From: an uncultured Oscillospiraceae bacterium
Lineage (GTDB): Bacteria; Bacillota; Clostridia; Oscillospirales; Ruminococcaceae
Assembly: GCA_910579545.1 (NCBI GenBank)
Contig: CAJTVI010000111.1
Location: 1 to 6,187, forward strand
Length of the DNA: 6,187 nt
Reading direction: 5' to 3'
Shown: positions 4,859 to 6,187 of the stretch, one piece after another
Position numbering within the stretch: the stretch's first letter is position 1
Layout: every line of letters starts with the position of its first letter
Made by a program: the position numbers and the translations under genes
Notes under the pieces: generated by a model
The model's input: the letters and a program-made list of their open reading frames with translations, nothing else
What the model was told of the DNA's origin: nothing
Database searches by the model: none

Positions 4859-6025
4859 TTGATCAATACGCATCTGATCGACCATGTTTTTTGCCGCATC
4901 GAACCCGAAGAATACAAAAGCCGGCTGGCCGCCGTGCAAACCCACATGCGGCAGGAGGGCCTGGACGCACTGCTTGTTTACAGCAACCCCTGGCACATGT
5001 CCAACGTATTCTGGCTTTCCGGCTACCGCTCTTTTGACGGGGTATTTCAGGATTATGCCCTGCTGCTGATCCCCGCCGAGGGGGATATGACCCTGTTCTG
5101 CGAGCCAAATGTGATGCCCTATGCACGGGACGAGAGCTGGATCGAGGACATCCGGGACGGCCGCGCCCAGTGGAAGCAGGCCCTGCTGGATCTTAAGGCG
5201 CAGAAAAAGCCCCAAAAGATCGGCATTGCGGGCCATCTGTTTTTTGCTTTGGAATTCTGGCTGCCGGTACAGGAGGTATTTGGCCAGGCTGCCCAGCCCA
5301 CCGAGCTGCTGGCCCGGCTGAAATGCATCAAGAGCGAAACGGAGATCCGCCTGATGCGGGCGGCCGGCCGGCTGGCGGACCAGAGCATGCGGGACCTGCA
5401 GCTGAACATCCGGGAGGGCATGACCGAGCGGGAGGCGGTGCAGATCATGCACACCTCGCTGTTCCAAAACGGGGCGGACAGCCAGGCCTTTGACGTTATG
5501 GTGCAGTCCGGCGTCAACGCGGGCCGGTATGTGGCCGCGCGCGCGCGGGATAAAAAAATCCGCAAGGGCGAGCTTTTGCTCATTGACACCGGCGTGCGGT
5601 TCCTGAACTATGCCAGCGACATTGGCCGCGGCGTTGCATACGGCGCGGTAAGCCCCCAGCAGGACCGGCTTTTGGAGGTTGCGCTGCAGGCCTGGGAGGC
5701 TGGGCTGCCCTACCTCAAGCCGGGGCTGCCCTCCTCGCTGGCAAGCAAGGCGATCGAGCAGGTACTTGCCGAAAACGGGTTTGCCAGCGCCCACACCGCC
5801 GCGGGCAACCGCAAGTGCGGCCACGGGCTGGGCAACGACCCGGAGGAGGAGTTCCCGCTGATGGGCCGCGAAGACCATGTTTTACAGGAAAACATGGCCC
5901 TGGCCTATGAGCTGACGGTGCAGACCCCCGAGCTGGGGGGCTGCCGGGTGGAGGACAGCATCGTGATCCGGCGGGATGGCCCGGATTTTTTAAGCAACTA
6001 TCCGCGCAACATCCACTGGGATTGA
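4859..6025 (+). CDS. M24-family (aminopeptidase P/creatinase-like) metallohydrolase
   Basis: This 388-residue cytoplasmic protein has a creatinase-type N-terminal domain (about 15-150) and a C-terminal 'pita-bread' catalytic domain (about 160-388). All five metal ligands of M24 enzymes can be placed: Asp243 (LLIDTG), Asp254 (YASDIGR), His322 (CGHGLG), Glu351 (LAYEL) and Glu365 (CRVED). Their spacings (11, 68, 29, 14) suit the family. The accessory histidines of aminopeptidase P appear absent: GHGLG is followed by NDPEEEFP instead of ..HE.P, and the segment before the first Asp reads GRYVAAR where a PHY-type motif is usual. The start is TTG at 4859, chosen because AAAGGAG (4845-4851) lies seven bases upstream and no in-frame ATG is near. 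Being third in the operon after a transporter, it probably cleaves the imported solute: an amide, dipeptide or related compound. Known M24 relatives include prolidase, creatinase and ectoine hydrolase, but the substrate cannot be assigned. Confidence 0.9.
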   Translation: MINTHLIDHVFCRIEPEEYKSRLAAVQTHMRQEGLDALLVYSNPWHMSNVFWLSGYRSFDGVFQDYALLLIPAEGDMTLFCEPNVMPYARDESWIEDIRDGRAQWKQALLDLKAQKKPQKIGIAGHLFFALEFWLPVQEVFGQAAQPTELLARLKCIKSETEIRLMRAAGRLADQSMRDLQLNIREGMTEREAVQIMHTSLFQNGADSQAFDVMVQSGVNAGRYVAARARDKKIRKGELLLIDTGVRFLNYASDIGRGVAYGAVSPQQDRLLEVALQAWEAGLPYLKPGLPSSLASKAIEQVLAENGFASAHTAAGNRKCGHGLGNDPEEEFPLMGREDHVLQENMALAYELTVQTPELGGCRVEDSIVIRRDGPDFLSNYPRNIHWD

Positions 6026-6058
6026 GCCGGGCCGCTCCCCAGCTTTTACGGCGCGGCA

Positions 6059-6089
6059 AAGGGCGAAGAGGCTATGCCTCTTCGCCCTT
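6059..6089 (+). terminator. Operon-end hairpin without a T run
   Basis: AAGGGCGAAGAGGC (6059-6072) and GCCTCTTCGCCCTT (6076-6089) form a perfect 14-bp stem with a TAT loop, 33 bases after the hydrolase stop codon. The position is right for ending the operon transcript. There is no T tract on the rightward side (GCAGTCTGTC follows), so it may act as an exonuclease-stopping 3' hairpin or a non-canonical terminator. On the opposite strand only three T residues follow. Confidence 0.6.
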
Positions 6090-6117
6090 GCAGTCTGTCA
6101 AAAAATGGAAAAGCAGC

Positions 6118-6146
6118 AAGACAAAAGGGAGAAAAGGAGGTATAAT
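6118..6146 (+). promoter_or_regulatory. Outward-facing promoter candidate at the right edge
   Basis: A perfect -10, TATAAT (6141-6146), has AAGACA (6118-6123; 4 of 6 consensus matches) 17 bp upstream. The surrounding 6100-6187 is strikingly purine-rich and contains ribosome-site-like strings (AAAGGGAGG near 6157-6165), but no ATG, GTG or TTG follows before the window ends. The transcript would serve a gene to the right, with a leader of at least about 35 nt. Confidence 0.5.
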
Positions 6147-6187
6147 AAAAGAGAAGAAAGGGAGGCAAAAAAAGGCGACAGAACGGA

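Noticed and set aside
4808..5878. 356-residue frame on the - strand opposite the hydrolase
   Set aside because: It is antisense to a gene with all five M24 metal ligands; its own composition is shadow-like.
6071..6101. Leftward TTGACA (complement of 6096-6101) as a promoter
   Set aside because: The -35 is perfect, but no acceptable -10 lies 16-19 bp downstream and it would fire into the operon-end hairpin.
1..6187. CRISPR array, insertion sequence, tRNA or rRNA genes
   Set aside because: No regularly spaced identical repeats, transposase motifs, terminal inverted repeats or RNA-gene signatures were seen on either strand.

Overview
The window is GC-rich chromosomal DNA with heavy GCC, CTG and GGC codon use, strong purine-rich Shine-Dalgarno sites, one TTG start and sigma-A type promoters. 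Together with a single-PDZ, N-terminally anchored HtrA protease, this suggests a high-GC member of the Clostridia (Oscillospiraceae/Ruminococcaceae type gut Firmicute). That is an inference from composition and gene style, because no rRNA or marker gene is present.

Layout. Bases 1-340 hold the promoter and a GC-rich folded leader for a membrane-anchored HtrA-like serine protease (341-1591, +), which ends in a hairpin and then a textbook intrinsic terminator (1650-1701). An AT-rich convergent intergenic stretch (1702-1965) follows. It has no credible gene but contains a degenerate 19-20 bp repeat array and a 16-bp palindrome. Next is a LacI-family regulator (1966-2979, -) with a very good promoter at 3009-3037. 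Divergent from it runs an apparent three-gene operon on the + strand: a 37-residue single-span membrane protein (3099-3212), a sodium:solute symporter (SSS) family transporter of PutP-like length (3260-4732), and an M24-family metallohydrolase (4859-6025). The operon closes with a strong hairpin (6059-6089). An outward-facing promoter candidate (6118-6146) starts a transcript whose gene lies beyond the window.

How the genes may work together. The regulator, micropeptide, transporter and hydrolase look like a solute uptake-and-cleavage unit: the LacI-type protein senses a ligand, the transporter brings in a small amide- or dipeptide-like solute, and the cytoplasmic M24 enzyme hydrolyses it. 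The substrate cannot be read from the sequence. The transporter lacks residues linked with Na+/proline transport in PutP. The hydrolase keeps all five metal ligands of M24 enzymes but lacks the accessory histidines of aminopeptidase P, so neither 'proline permease' nor 'Xaa-Pro aminopeptidase' should be taken as proven. The most easily missed gene is the 37-residue protein, which has the best ribosome binding site in the window and sits directly in front of the transporter. The HtrA gene appears to be an independent housekeeping/stress unit.
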